Below, one piece after another: positions 18,549 through 26,587 of a DNA stretch of 47,466 bases (positions are counted from its first letter, which is position 1; every line of letters begins with the position of its first letter). Under the pieces are notes generated by a model, which worked only from the letters and a program-made list of their open reading frames with translations, was not told where the DNA came from and made no database searches. Where the stretch lies: contig JASGCW010000026.1 in assembly GCA_030053945.1 (NCBI GenBank), positions 1-47,466 of the forward strand. Reading direction: 5' to 3'. Origin of the DNA: Limnohabitans sp. Its GTDB lineage: Bacteria; Bacteroidota; Bacteroidia; Flavobacteriales; Flavobacteriaceae. The position numbers were made by a program, and so were the translations under genes.

Positions 18549-20054
18549 ATGGCAACAACAATAGAAGAAATTCAGAATTTTAAAGGAAAATACCCTAAAC
18601 AACTTTGGTACTTATTTTTTAGCGAAATGTGGGAACGTTTTAGTTTCTATGGAATGCGTGGTATGCTGTATTTTTTTATGGTAAATGTTTTACTAATGAA
18701 AGATACCGATGCTAATTTACAATATGGAGCTACACAAGCTTGGGTATATGCTTTTACTTTTATAGGAGGATTATTTGCAGATAAAATTTTTGGATTCAGA
18801 AAATCACTTTTTTGGGGTGGTCTATTGATGATTGTTGGGAGTGTTATTTTAGCAATTGATCCCAAAAATTTCTTTTTTATAGGAGTTAGTTTTACTATAG
18901 TAGGGACAGGATTTTTTAAACCTAATATTTCATCTATGGTTGGAAAGCTTTATAAAGATGGCGACCCAAGAACAGATGCAGGTTTTTCACTATTCTATGC
19001 AGGAGTAAATTTAGGGGCATTAATAGGTGGTTACATTTGTATCGCTGTAGCAAAAGGTGAGTTATGGAAGTCTATAGTTCCAGAACACTTGCGATGGAAT
19101 GCAGCTTTTGGTTTTGCGGCTATTGTAATGATAGTGAGTTTGCTAACTTTTACGCAAACTCAAAAAAGTTTAGGTGAAATAGGACTTTCACCATTACTTT
19201 CAATTGATGCCTCAAAAAGGAAAACATACGAAATTGCTACTTACATTGGTTCGATATTAATTGTGCCTATAATAATGGTTATGGTGTCTAATACTGTCTA
19301 TACAGATTGGTTTATGTACATAATAGGTCCAGCCTCAATATTGTATTTAATTTATGAAATGAGAAATTTTTCCATTTCAGAAAATGAAAAGCTAATTGTA
19401 GCGGTTATTTTAATGTTATTTTCAATCGTTTTTTGGGCATTTTTCGAGCAGAGCGGAGGTTCATTGAGTGCATTTGCAGCAGATAATTTAAACAATACTG
19501 TTTTAGGAATACAATTAGACCCAAATGGAGTTAACAATTCTGCTAATTCATTATTTGTTATTGCTTTTGCAGCGCTTTTAGGTATGGTTTGGTTATGGAT
19601 GGCGAAAAAGAAAATTGAACCTAACACTGTAGTGAAATTTGGTTTAGCATTCTTATTTTTAGCTGGAGGTTTCTGGATTTTTTATTACACAAAATTCTTT
19701 GCAGATGCTTCAGGTAAAACTTCGTTAGATTTATTCACTTTCGGTTGGTTTATAATCACTTTTGGCGAATTATGTTTATCACCTATTGGAATGAGCGCAA
19801 TGACTAAATTATCACCGAAAAAAACACAAGCAGTTATTATGGGAATGTGGTTTTTAGCAAGTGCCTACGGACAGTATTTTGCGGGGTTATTGGGCGCTGG
19901 AATTGCTGAAGCCTCTGAAAATGCTTCAAATATTCAGAAACTTAATACTTATGCAGACGGGTATCAACAATTAGGAATATACGCATTAGTAGCTGGTGTG
20001 CTTTTAATTGCCATTTCACCTCTAATTAGAAAATTAATGCAAGACGTAAAATAA
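18549..20054 (+). CDS. POT/PTR2-family proton-coupled peptide transporter, third of three
   Basis: A 501-residue MFS symporter with SEMWERFSFYGMRGML (about residues 25-40), GTGFFKPNISSMVGKLY and the helix-7 motif FEQSGGSL with the conserved Glu at 300. Its ATG is one base after the stop codon of the second POT gene, indicating co-transcription. It resembles the first POT protein more than the second in motif content. A TAAATTTG box directly after its stop probably belongs to the downstream thioredoxin genes. Confidence 0.94.
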   Translation: MATTIEEIQNFKGKYPKQLWYLFFSEMWERFSFYGMRGMLYFFMVNVLLMKDTDANLQYGATQAWVYAFTFIGGLFADKIFGFRKSLFWGGLLMIVGSVILAIDPKNFFFIGVSFTIVGTGFFKPNISSMVGKLYKDGDPRTDAGFSLFYAGVNLGALIGGYICIAVAKGELWKSIVPEHLRWNAAFGFAAIVMIVSLLTFTQTQKSLGEIGLSPLLSIDASKRKTYEIATYIGSILIVPIIMVMVSNTVYTDWFMYIIGPASILYLIYEMRNFSISENEKLIVAVILMLFSIVFWAFFEQSGGSLSAFAADNLNNTVLGIQLDPNGVNNSANSLFVIAFAALLGMVWLWMAKKKIEPNTVVKFGLAFLFLAGGFWIFYYTKFFADASGKTSLDLFTFGWFIITFGELCLSPIGMSAMTKLSPKKTQAVIMGMWFLASAYGQYFAGLLGAGIAEASENASNIQKLNTYADGYQQLGIYALVAGVLLIAISPLIRKLMQDVK

Positions 20055-20059
20055 ATTTG
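20052..20059 (+). promoter_or_regulatory. candidate -7 box for the thioredoxin-fold gene cluster
   Basis: TAAATTTG matches TAnnTTTG and overlaps the stop codon of the third POT gene, about 45 bases before the ATG at 20105. No TTG element is seen upstream, so this is a partial match. Confidence 0.45.
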
Positions 20060-20104
20060 TAACTTCGGCATTATTTTTGATTGACTGAAATTAAAATTAA
20101 TTCT

Positions 20105-20560
20105 ATGAAAAATATACTACTCATATTACTTTTATTTTTTGGTTCATTGACTGTTCAAGCTCAAGAAATTCATTGGATGACTTTAGATGAAGCATTAGCA
20201 AGGCAAAAAAAAGCTCCAAAACCAATTTTTATGGAGGTATATACAGACTGGTATGCACCATGCAAGATGCTTGAGGCAAATACCCTAAGTGATCCAGAAA
20301 TCATAGAAATCATTAATCGTAATTATTATCCTGTGAAATTTAATGCAGAGGGTAATTCAAGAGTTAGTTTTCAAGGTGCTGTTTTTGACAACCCAAGTTT
20401 TGATCCTAACCGTAAAGGAAGAAATAGTGCTCATGAGCTAACAAATTATTTAAAAGTACAAGGGTATCCTTCAATCTATATTTTGGATAGAAATGGTGAT
20501 GTTCAAAATCAAATAACTGGTTATAAAACAAGCAGTGAATTAATTAGATACATAAAATAA
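20105..20560 (+). CDS. exported thioredoxin-fold protein lacking the first active-site cysteine
   Basis: A 151-residue protein. The frame is open to a TTG at 20081, but the ATG at 20105 begins a clean signal peptide (MKNILLILLLFFGSLTVQAQ), so that start is chosen. The thioredoxin-like region has VYTDWYAPCKMLEANTLSD, where the usual CxxC is Y50-A-P-C53: the nucleophilic cysteine is replaced by Tyr and only the resolving cysteine remains. The cis-proline region is present (QGYPSIYILD). It probably cannot act as a normal disulphide oxidoreductase; chaperone-like binding or mixed-disulphide holding are possibilities. It is the first of three related genes, 23 bp upstream of the next. Confidence 0.82.
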   Translation: MKNILLILLLFFGSLTVQAQEIHWMTLDEALARQKKAPKPIFMEVYTDWYAPCKMLEANTLSDPEIIEIINRNYYPVKFNAEGNSRVSFQGAVFDNPSFDPNRKGRNSAHELTNYLKVQGYPSIYILDRNGDVQNQITGYKTSSELIRYIK

Positions 20561-20583
20561 ATAAACCTAATTCTAAAAATAAA

Positions 20584-21135
20584 ATGAATAAAAAAATATT
20601 TTTCTCGATAGCATTTATAGCTTTAATTTCAATCTTTGGATTTAAAACTTTTACACCAAAAAAAGAGGTTAAAGAAAATCTTGTTTGGCATACAGATGTA
20701 AAAAAAGCAATGGAAATTGCTAAAAAAGAAGACAAGCCAATGTTTTTATTTTTTACAGGTAGTGATTGGTGCGGCTGGTGTATGCGCTTACAAAGCGAAG
20801 TATTTAAAACTACCGAGTTTGAATCTTGGGCAAAAGAAAAAGTTGTACTTGTTGAACTTGATTTTCCAAGAAGATCTTCTCAAACAGAAGAAATTAAAAC
20901 TCAAAATATGCAACTACAACAAGTTTTAGGCGTGCAAGGATATCCAACAGTTTGGTTTGTAAAATCAGAACAAAAGGACGGTGCTATAAGCCTTCAAAGA
21001 TTGGGAAGTACCGGATATGTAGCTGGAGGTCCTAAGGTTTGGATTGAAGGAGCAAATCAAATTTTAACAAAATACGTATCAGATAAAAAGCCTTCAACTG
21101 CTACAAAACCTAAAGCAGTTAAATCAAAAAAATAG
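20584..21135 (+). CDS. exported thioredoxin-family protein with intact CGWC
   Basis: A 183-residue protein with an N-terminal hydrophobic segment (about 5-22, signal or anchor), then a thioredoxin-like domain with FTGSDWCGWCMRL (C63-G-W-C66) and cis-proline GYPTVWFV. The C-terminus is a Lys/Thr-rich tail (KKPSTATKPKAVKSKK). Of the three tandem paralogues only this one retains both redox cysteines, so it is the likely catalytic member, acting in the periplasm. A strong terminator (21141-21170) follows. Confidence 0.87.
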   Translation: MNKKIFFSIAFIALISIFGFKTFTPKKEVKENLVWHTDVKKAMEIAKKEDKPMFLFFTGSDWCGWCMRLQSEVFKTTEFESWAKEKVVLVELDFPRRSSQTEEIKTQNMQLQQVLGVQGYPTVWFVKSEQKDGAISLQRLGSTGYVAGGPKVWIEGANQILTKYVSDKKPSTATKPKAVKSKK

Positions 21136-21140
21136 TTTAA

Positions 21141-21170
21141 AAACCCTTTGGAAATCCAAAGGGTTTTTTT
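21141..21170 (+). terminator. intrinsic terminator after second thioredoxin-like gene
   Basis: Stem AAACCCTTTGG / CCAAAGGGTTT with loop AAAT, followed by a run of seven T residues that extends the stem. Confidence 0.9.
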
Positions 21171-21204
21171 ATTAAATTTATATAGCATTTAAAATCAGGA
21201 AATT

Positions 21205-21708
21205 ATGAGGGTTGTGAAGGTGTTTTCTGTTACTTTGTTATATGTTTGTTTAATGAATTTTTATAGCACAAAGAATGTCGATTCACAATGGTTTATTAAA
21301 TTTGAAGAGGCACAAAAACTTTCTGAAGAGACAGGCAGACCAATTCTAGCTAATTTCACAGGAAGAGATTGGAACGATTGGTGCAAAAGGTTAGATTCTG
21401 AAGTATTTATTACTCCTGAATTTAGAGAATGGGCGCAAAAAAAAGTTATTCTACTCGAGTTAGATTTTCCTAAAAACAAGAAGCAAGATGTACAAATTAA
21501 GATGCAAAACAAAAATCTTGCTGAACTCTTCAAATTAAAAAGCTTACCTACGGTTTGGATTTTTAGAGCGAAAATGGATAAAATAAACCATAAACTTAAA
21601 ATTGACTCTATTTGCCAATTAGGATACCTTAATGGAGGACCAAAAATATTTACTCAGACATTAGATATAATGATGGAGAACCATAAGGATAATGCACAAA
21701 AAAATTAA
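21205..21708 (+). CDS. thioredoxin-fold protein with NDWC in place of CxxC
   Basis: A 167-residue paralogue of the preceding gene: FTGRDWNDWCKRLDSEVF aligns directly with FTGSDWCGWCMRLQSEVF, but the first cysteine is Asn 57 and only C60 remains. The cis-proline (LPTVWIF) and the motif LGYLNGGPKIF, equivalent to STGYVAGGPKVW in the neighbour, are kept, so the fold is intact while redox chemistry is probably lost. A hydrophobic N-terminus (about 4-20) suggests export. It lies after the terminator of the second copy and ends 10 bp from the convergent comEC stop. Confidence 0.82.
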   Translation: MRVVKVFSVTLLYVCLMNFYSTKNVDSQWFIKFEEAQKLSEETGRPILANFTGRDWNDWCKRLDSEVFITPEFREWAQKKVILLELDFPKNKKQDVQIKMQNKNLAELFKLKSLPTVWIFRAKMDKINHKLKIDSICQLGYLNGGPKIFTQTLDIMMENHKDNAQKN

Positions 21709-21718
21709 TCAATAAAGA

Positions 21719-23755
21719 TTAATCTAATTTGAAAAAACCATCATTATAAGTACTATGAAATTGGATTTTTAATTTCTTGCAAGTTGCCTCCAGTTGCAAA
21801 ACAAAATTTTTATAATTTGTATTTGTAGCAATAACTTGTTTAGGTTTAAGTTTATTTAATGTCCTTTCTAGATTGATTTTTGGAGAATTTGCTATAATTG
21901 CAATATCTGGCGAAAAAGATATGTGCAGAATTTTCTCATTATCTACAATTAGTATCTTTTTGTTTTTAAAGAAAAGAATATTCTTAAGAGTTGCTATTTT
22001 ACTTATTTTTAAAAAGTTAGCCGTTAGATAACTTTGTACCGTTTTGAATCCGTAATCTTCTTTATTTGTTGGATTGGACTGATAGAGAGAGACATTCTCC
22101 CCTTTTCTAATCGTAATCAAATTATTTTTAGAAACACTATACACAATCAATTCATCTTTTTCAAAACTGTTGTAAAAAGTATATATAAATCCTAGTTGAA
22201 GAAATAATATGCTGGTTAGTCCTAATACTAACTTTTTATAATTAGGTTTTTCAAAATATACAATTAGGCAAATAATACAAACAAAAGACAGTATTAAAAG
22301 TACTAAATTAAAAGGGATATTCTGTATTATAAAGCTTTCTGCAGAAGCAATTTTTTTAATGAAAAAATTAACTGTTGTTATGCATTTTTCTACAGAAATT
22401 AGTAAAACATAAGGTGCGATATTAAAATAAGCTAAAATTACTAGCAACACCCCTAAAATCATAATGATTGTCATAAAAGGAATTAAAATTAGATTCGTGA
22501 CAAAAAACAAGCCCGGAAATTGATGAAAATAATACAAGCTTAAGGGCATTGTTCCTATTTGAGCAGCAAATGAAACAGTTAGTATTTCCCAAAAATAATT
22601 GACAATTTTATTTTTAGGTTCCCAAACTCCTTTTAACAAGGGTTGAACCCATATAATAAATAACAAGGCTAAGTAACTTAACTGAAAACCTACATCAAAT
22701 AAAAAATGTGGTTCAAAAAGCAATATGATAAACAATGAAACAGCAATCGTATGATAGGTATTTGTATGCCTTTTCAAATACATTCCTGTTGCTACAAAGC
22801 TAAACATAGTTGTTGCTCGTAATACCGAAGGCGAAAGTCCAGCTATAATGGCAAAAAGCCACAATAAGACTAATGTAATACTAAGTCTAATCGTATTGTA
22901 GCGTTTTGTGTTAGGGAATGGGCTTAGTAAAAATGTAACGAATAGTAATATAAATCCAACGTGTAAACCTGAAACGGACAGAATATGAACCGCTCCAGCA
23001 AATTGATAATCACGAATGATTTCAGGTGAAATATCTTGTTGTTGACCTAAAATTAGTGCCATAACAACAGCTAATTCTTCTTTCTTAAAATTTTTCTTAG
23101 TAAGGTTTTCTGAAATAGTATTTCTGAACTTAGAAACGTAGTAATATAAATCTTTTACTGGAGTTTGATTAATGAAAATAGCCTCTGTCCTGACAAACAC
23201 TTGGGCATAGATGTTTTTAGTTTCTAAGTATTTATTATAATCAAATTGATTAGGATTATTTACTTTAAAATTTTTGACTAAACAAGATTTTACTTTGATT
23301 CTAGTTCCAGAAATAAGGTTAGAAGCAATATCGTTTTTTTGAATATTCAATAAAATCCTTCCTTGATAGTGTTTGTTGTTTATAGATTCAATTTGAGCAT
23401 AATAGCGATTGTGTTTTTTTGTGTTCTTTAATTTGTCACGAATAATCAATATGATTTCATTTTCGTTCTGGTATAGCGATTCGAAATGAGAATAATGATT
23501 TTTAAAAGAAGCATCCGTATGAATCGTATTTGTAAAATACCCTAAAATTAAAAAAGTAACATATAGCGCAATCCCGAATTTTCTCTTAGGTTCAAAAACG
23601 TTTCTTGTTTTAAAATATACAAACGCATAAATCCCTAAAACAATAAGCACAAAATATAAAACAGTTGCTACAGCAATAGGAAAATAATAAGACAAAACGA
23701 TTCCTAAAACAAAAAATAAAAGAATTCGTATTATAGGAAAATCGTAAAGTTTCAT
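21719..23755 (-). CDS. comEC: ComEC/Rec2 family DNA-uptake channel protein
   Basis: A polytopic inner-membrane protein that carries single-stranded DNA into the cytoplasm during natural transformation. The 678-residue protein has two N-terminal helices, a soluble OB-like DUF4131 region (about 75-190), the competence core with GAVHILSVSGLHVGF (about residues 258-272), some eight further helices and a short C-terminal beta-lactamase-like region without obvious metal-ligand motifs, as commonly seen in this phylum. It is the last gene of a minus-strand unit surE, small membrane gene, lpxB, comEC, now split by an inserted gene between lpxB and comEC. Confidence 0.92.
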   Translation of the reverse strand: MKLYDFPIIRILLFFVLGIVLSYYFPIAVATVLYFVLIVLGIYAFVYFKTRNVFEPKRKFGIALYVTFLILGYFTNTIHTDASFKNHYSHFESLYQNENEIILIIRDKLKNTKKHNRYYAQIESINNKHYQGRILLNIQKNDIASNLISGTRIKVKSCLVKNFKVNNPNQFDYNKYLETKNIYAQVFVRTEAIFINQTPVKDLYYYVSKFRNTISENLTKKNFKKEELAVVMALILGQQQDISPEIIRDYQFAGAVHILSVSGLHVGFILLFVTFLLSPFPNTKRYNTIRLSITLVLLWLFAIIAGLSPSVLRATTMFSFVATGMYLKRHTNTYHTIAVSLFIILLFEPHFLFDVGFQLSYLALLFIIWVQPLLKGVWEPKNKIVNYFWEILTVSFAAQIGTMPLSLYYFHQFPGLFFVTNLILIPFMTIIMILGVLLVILAYFNIAPYVLLISVEKCITTVNFFIKKIASAESFIIQNIPFNLVLLILSFVCIICLIVYFEKPNYKKLVLGLTSILFLQLGFIYTFYNSFEKDELIVYSVSKNNLITIRKGENVSLYQSNPTNKEDYGFKTVQSYLTANFLKISKIATLKNILFFKNKKILIVDNEKILHISFSPDIAIIANSPKINLERTLNKLKPKQVIATNTNYKNFVLQLEATCKKLKIQFHSTYNDGFFKLD

Positions 23756-23759
23756 AAAA

Positions 23760-23806
23760 CTACCCTTTTAAAGCATTCACAATCAGTTTTGCTGTTTTGT
23801 CACTTG
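23760..23806 (-). pseudogene. duplicated 3' fragment of lpxB next to comEC
   Basis: On the minus strand this encodes SDKTAKLIVNALKG followed by TAG, the last 14 codons of LpxB; the intact gene ends SDKTAKLIVNALKR. It matches 25202-25248 in 45 of 47 bases with no gaps. The fragment lies just upstream of comEC, where the lpxB end would be if the two genes had once been adjacent. It marks the left edge of an insertion of about 1.4 kb. Confidence 0.85.
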
Positions 23807-24040
23807 TCAAGTCCTTAATTATTTTGTTCAAACGTTTGTTCGTAACAAGCTAAGCAAATTACTTCAAATATAAATAAAACATTATTGTTTAAAAAAGAAT
23901 TCCCTTTTATAGTTGTACTTTCAAATTCCATAGTAGTGAAACATAATCGATAAGTCGACTTTTAGTTCGTAAGGGTTTTATTCAGGTAGATTGTGGCTTT
24001 TCCAGATCAACAAAGATATCAAAAATGAAGAGATTGTTTC
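23807..24040. other. intergenic DNA of the lpxB/comEC insertion
   Basis: About 234 bases lie between the lpxB fragment and the stop codon of the inserted gene. I see no ORF and no terminator. The only local structure noted is a perfect 10-bp palindrome CAAACGTTTG at 23829-23838. Possible attachment-site function cannot be judged by eye. Confidence 0.3.
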
Positions 24041-25021
24041 TTAGAAAGAATATACTTCTATTTTTTGTTCATTCGTAATCGCAATCTTCTTTGTATTTCT
24101 GTCAAATGCAATTTTCGGTTGATTTTCTAAGTACCCCATTATCGATGAATTTTGTTCTCCACTATATGTTTCAGCATCTTCATATATTATTTTTCCGCTT
24201 ACGACATCAATAAGTTTTGGAAATTTGTATAAATCCCAGACATAATTTTCATCTACCGCAAATAAATTACCAAATTGAAAATCTAATTTCGTTGGCTTTG
24301 AAATTTCGTTTGTTTCTACATTCCATATTGCAATACTTTTTTGAGGCAGCTTTTCAGTAAAATCATCATCAAATGGTTCTTCCTCTGAAGTTCCTATTAG
24401 TATTTTATTTTTAGTAATAAAACTTGCGGTATTAATCTCAGTCCCAACATTTAGATTATTATTAGAGTTGTCTAATAATAATGGGTTTTTGAAACATTCT
24501 TCAATGTTGAATATAGAAATCATACTTAATGGATGCCAGACCCAACCTTTACTTAATAAGTATTTATTGTCTGGACTCATTTCAAAACGTGAATGGAAAA
24601 AATCACTTGGATTTCTTTCTGTTATATTTGTTAATATTAGCCCAGTTTCAACGTTTTCAAAATCAATTTGATTATATCCATTAGGGCAATGTATTAAATA
24701 TGTTTCGCCATTATTTCGAGTTAAAAAGCAGACAGGATATTCATAATTTTCAGCACAATAATATGAACGATTAATTTCTCTTAGAATTTCGCCGTTTTTT
24801 AGCAATAAACCTTTTGTTCCTGTTTTTTTATAAATAAATGAGTAGATACCATCATCAGAAATTATTGAACTATCAAAAAATGAACCAAAATGATATTTAT
24901 ATTCATCTTCGATTCTACCATCTAAATAGTACATTTTTCCACATAATGGAATATCAATAATCGAATTATTGAACCAAGAAATTGAAGTAATTCCGTTTGT
25001 GTTTAGTGTTATTCTATTCAT
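24041..25021 (-). CDS. uncharacterised beta-propeller-like protein, inserted between lpxB and comEC
   Basis: A 326-residue protein, by my choice of start at the ATG 25021 (MNRITLNTNGITSISWF). The frame is open to 25108, but a -7 box at 25049-25056 favours 25021 or an ATG at 25039. It has no signal peptide from this start. Repeating strand-rich segments suggest a WD40-like or YVTN-like propeller: DGIYSFIYKKTGTKGLLL, PDNKYLLSKGWVWHP followed by MISIFNIEE, KSIAIWNVETNEI, VDVVSGKIIYED and FDRNTKKIAITNEQKIEVYSF. I do not recognise the family and assign no function. The gene lies between direct repeats derived from the lpxB 3' end, so it is probably a horizontally acquired single-gene insertion. 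Confidence 0.6.
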   Translation of the reverse strand: MNRITLNTNGITSISWFNNSIIDIPLCGKMYYLDGRIEDEYKYHFGSFFDSSIISDDGIYSFIYKKTGTKGLLLKNGEILREINRSYYCAENYEYPVCFLTRNNGETYLIHCPNGYNQIDFENVETGLILTNITERNPSDFFHSRFEMSPDNKYLLSKGWVWHPLSMISIFNIEECFKNPLLLDNSNNNLNVGTEINTASFITKNKILIGTSEEEPFDDDFTEKLPQKSIAIWNVETNEISKPTKLDFQFGNLFAVDENYVWDLYKFPKLIDVVSGKIIYEDAETYSGEQNSSIMGYLENQPKIAFDRNTKKIAITNEQKIEVYSF

Positions 25022-25048
25022 TATTTTTTTAGTATACATAATAAAGCA

Positions 25049-25056
25049 CAAAAATA
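25049..25056 (-). promoter_or_regulatory. candidate -7 box of the inserted propeller-like gene
   Basis: The minus strand reads TATTTTTG, matching TAnnTTTG, 27 bases before the ATG at 25021. It suggests the insert carries its own promoter and that the longer in-frame start at 25108 is not used. Confidence 0.4.
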
Positions 25057-25201
25057 AACATATAATCCTTCCATATAGAAAAGTGCAATTTTCAAAAATG
25101 AATATCAACTATCTTGAATGGGCTTTTACGCATTTTGAATTCTTATGGCTAAATTGATGCGTGAATAAAGATAAACTTAGAATACAAAAAATTTTTAAAA
25201 T

Positions 25202-25248
25202 CTACCTTTTCAAAGCATTCACAATCAGTTTTGCTGTTTTGTCACTTG
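25202..25248. repeat. 47-bp direct repeat (lpxB 3' end), right copy
   Basis: The intact copy of the sequence repeated at 23760-23806, with two mismatches and no gaps. Together the copies bracket about 1.4 kb containing the propeller-like gene. Confidence 0.85.
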
Positions 25249-26317
25249 CTCCTTCTCCTCCTAACTTTTGTTCTAATAAATTATAGTTAGCTAATAATTC
25301 TTGACGGTTGTCAGAGTCTAAAATTTTTGTGAGTTCACGCTTAATTTTTTCAGCATTACAATCGTCCTGAATAAGCTCTGTCACCACTTCTTTGTCCATA
25401 ATAAGGTTAACTAGCGAAATGTATTTTAGGGTTAAGATGCGTTTTGCAATTTGGTAAGAAACCCAACTCCCTTTGTACAAAACAACTTCAGGAACTTTGA
25501 ACAAAGCAGTTTCGAGTGTGGCTGTGCCAGAGGTTACTAATGCAGCTGTGGCAACACTTAGTAAATCATAGGTCTTATTAGATACAAATTTTACTTGTTC
25601 GTTATTTAAAAACTGTTTATAAAATTCATATTCTTGACTTGGCGCACCAGCAATGACAAATTGGTAATCAGGAAAATCTTTAATTACAGAAAGCATTACA
25701 GAAAGCATTTTTGAAATTTCTTGTTTTCTGCTTCCTGGGAGTAATGCGATTATAGGTTTTTCGGATAAATTATTGTCTGCTTTAAATTTAGATGTATCAG
25801 TAATAGTCCTGTTTTTAATAGCGTCAATTAATGGATGACCCACAAAGGCAACAGGAAAATTATGCTTATTCTCATAAAAATCTTTTTCAAACGGTAAAAT
25901 AACATACATTTTGTCAAAGTCTCTTTTTATGGCTTTAATTCTGTTTTCCTTCCAAGCCCATATTTGAGGCGAAATATAATAATGAGTGGGAATATTATTT
26001 CGTTTTGCCCATTTCGCTATTCGCATATTAAACCCTGGGTAGTCTATAAAGATAATTGCATCTGGTTTGAATTGCGTAATGTCATTTTTGCAAAATTTAA
26101 TGTTGCTTAAAATGGTTTTAAGATTCAGAATTACTTCGGCAAACCCCATAAAGGCGAGCTCACGATAGTGTTTTACTAATGTTCCTCCCATACTTTGCAT
26201 TAAATCACCGCCCCAAAAACGAAATTCGGCAGAGGGGTCTTCTTTTAAAATACCCTTCATCAAATTAGAACCGTGCAAATCTCCAGAAGCTTCTCCAGCA
26301 ATTATATAATAGCGCAT
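25202..26317 (-). CDS. lpxB: lipid-A-disaccharide synthase
   Basis: A GT19 glycosyltransferase joining UDP-2,3-diacylglucosamine and lipid X to form the lipid A disaccharide, acting peripherally at the inner membrane. The 371-residue protein has the N-terminal signature AGEASGDLHGSNLM (about residues 7-20), FRFWGGDLMQSMGG, IDYPGFNMRIA, YISPQIWAWKENR, LLPGSRKQEI and the donor-site motif VTSGTATLETAL. Length is normal. It starts one base after the stop of the small membrane gene. Its last 47 bases are duplicated at 23760-23806. Confidence 0.96.
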   Translation of the reverse strand: MRYYIIAGEASGDLHGSNLMKGILKEDPSAEFRFWGGDLMQSMGGTLVKHYRELAFMGFAEVILNLKTILSNIKFCKNDITQFKPDAIIFIDYPGFNMRIAKWAKRNNIPTHYYISPQIWAWKENRIKAIKRDFDKMYVILPFEKDFYENKHNFPVAFVGHPLIDAIKNRTITDTSKFKADNNLSEKPIIALLPGSRKQEISKMLSVMLSVIKDFPDYQFVIAGAPSQEYEFYKQFLNNEQVKFVSNKTYDLLSVATAALVTSGTATLETALFKVPEVVLYKGSWVSYQIAKRILTLKYISLVNLIMDKEVVTELIQDDCNAEKIKRELTKILDSDNRQELLANYNLLEQKLGGEGASDKTAKLIVNALKR

Positions 26318-26587
26318 CTATAAAAAAATGGTAATAAATGTTAATATTATAGTAGCTAATACTACTCCTCTCGCCATAAGTTCTTTGTTAAGCTTTAATA
26401 ACAGAAAGAAAGCAGCAATATTTAAAATTGCTCCAAGAGTAACAACTTTTCCTAATAAACCTAATGTTTTCATCCCTTTGATTCCTTCTGTAAAATCATA
26501 GCCGTTGTAAGTAAAAAACAAAAACATTCCTAAGAATGTTGCTAAAAATCCTATTAGCATTCCTATAAACAAATCAGTTTTTTTCAT
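26318..26587 (-). CDS. small three-helix membrane protein of unknown function
   Basis: An 89-residue protein with three predicted membrane helices (about 6-27, 42-64 and 69-88) and no recognised domain. It starts within the end of surE (14-bp overlap) and stops one base before the lpxB start, so it is tightly embedded in the surE-lpxB unit and presumably translated by coupling. The position suggests an envelope role, but that is inference. Confidence 0.75.
   Translation of the reverse strand: MKKTDLFIGMLIGFLATFLGMFLFFTYNGYDFTEGIKGMKTLGLLGKVVTLGAILNIAAFFLLLKLNKELMARGVVLATIILTFITIFL

Noticed and set aside
21261..21533. Minus-strand open frame inside the third thioredoxin-like gene, and many similar opposite-strand frames across sprA, POT and protease genes
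   Set aside because: They run antisense to well-supported genes, have no recognisable domains and mirror the codon bias of the sense gene.
23829..23838. CAAACGTTTG palindrome as an integron attC core
   Set aside because: No paired simple sites with the expected GTTRRRY/RYYYAAC arrangement could be identified and no integrase gene is present; left as an unexplained short palindrome.
25021..25108. Extended N-terminus (29 extra residues) of the inserted propeller-like protein
   Set aside because: The extension spans the candidate -7 box at 25049-25056 and reads as low-complexity hydrophobic sequence; starts at 25039 or 25021 fit better.
25128..25162. ACGCAT...ATGCGT inverted repeat upstream of the inserted gene
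   Set aside because: Six-base arms 23 bp apart in AT-rich DNA are expected by chance and do not coincide with the lpxB repeat boundary.
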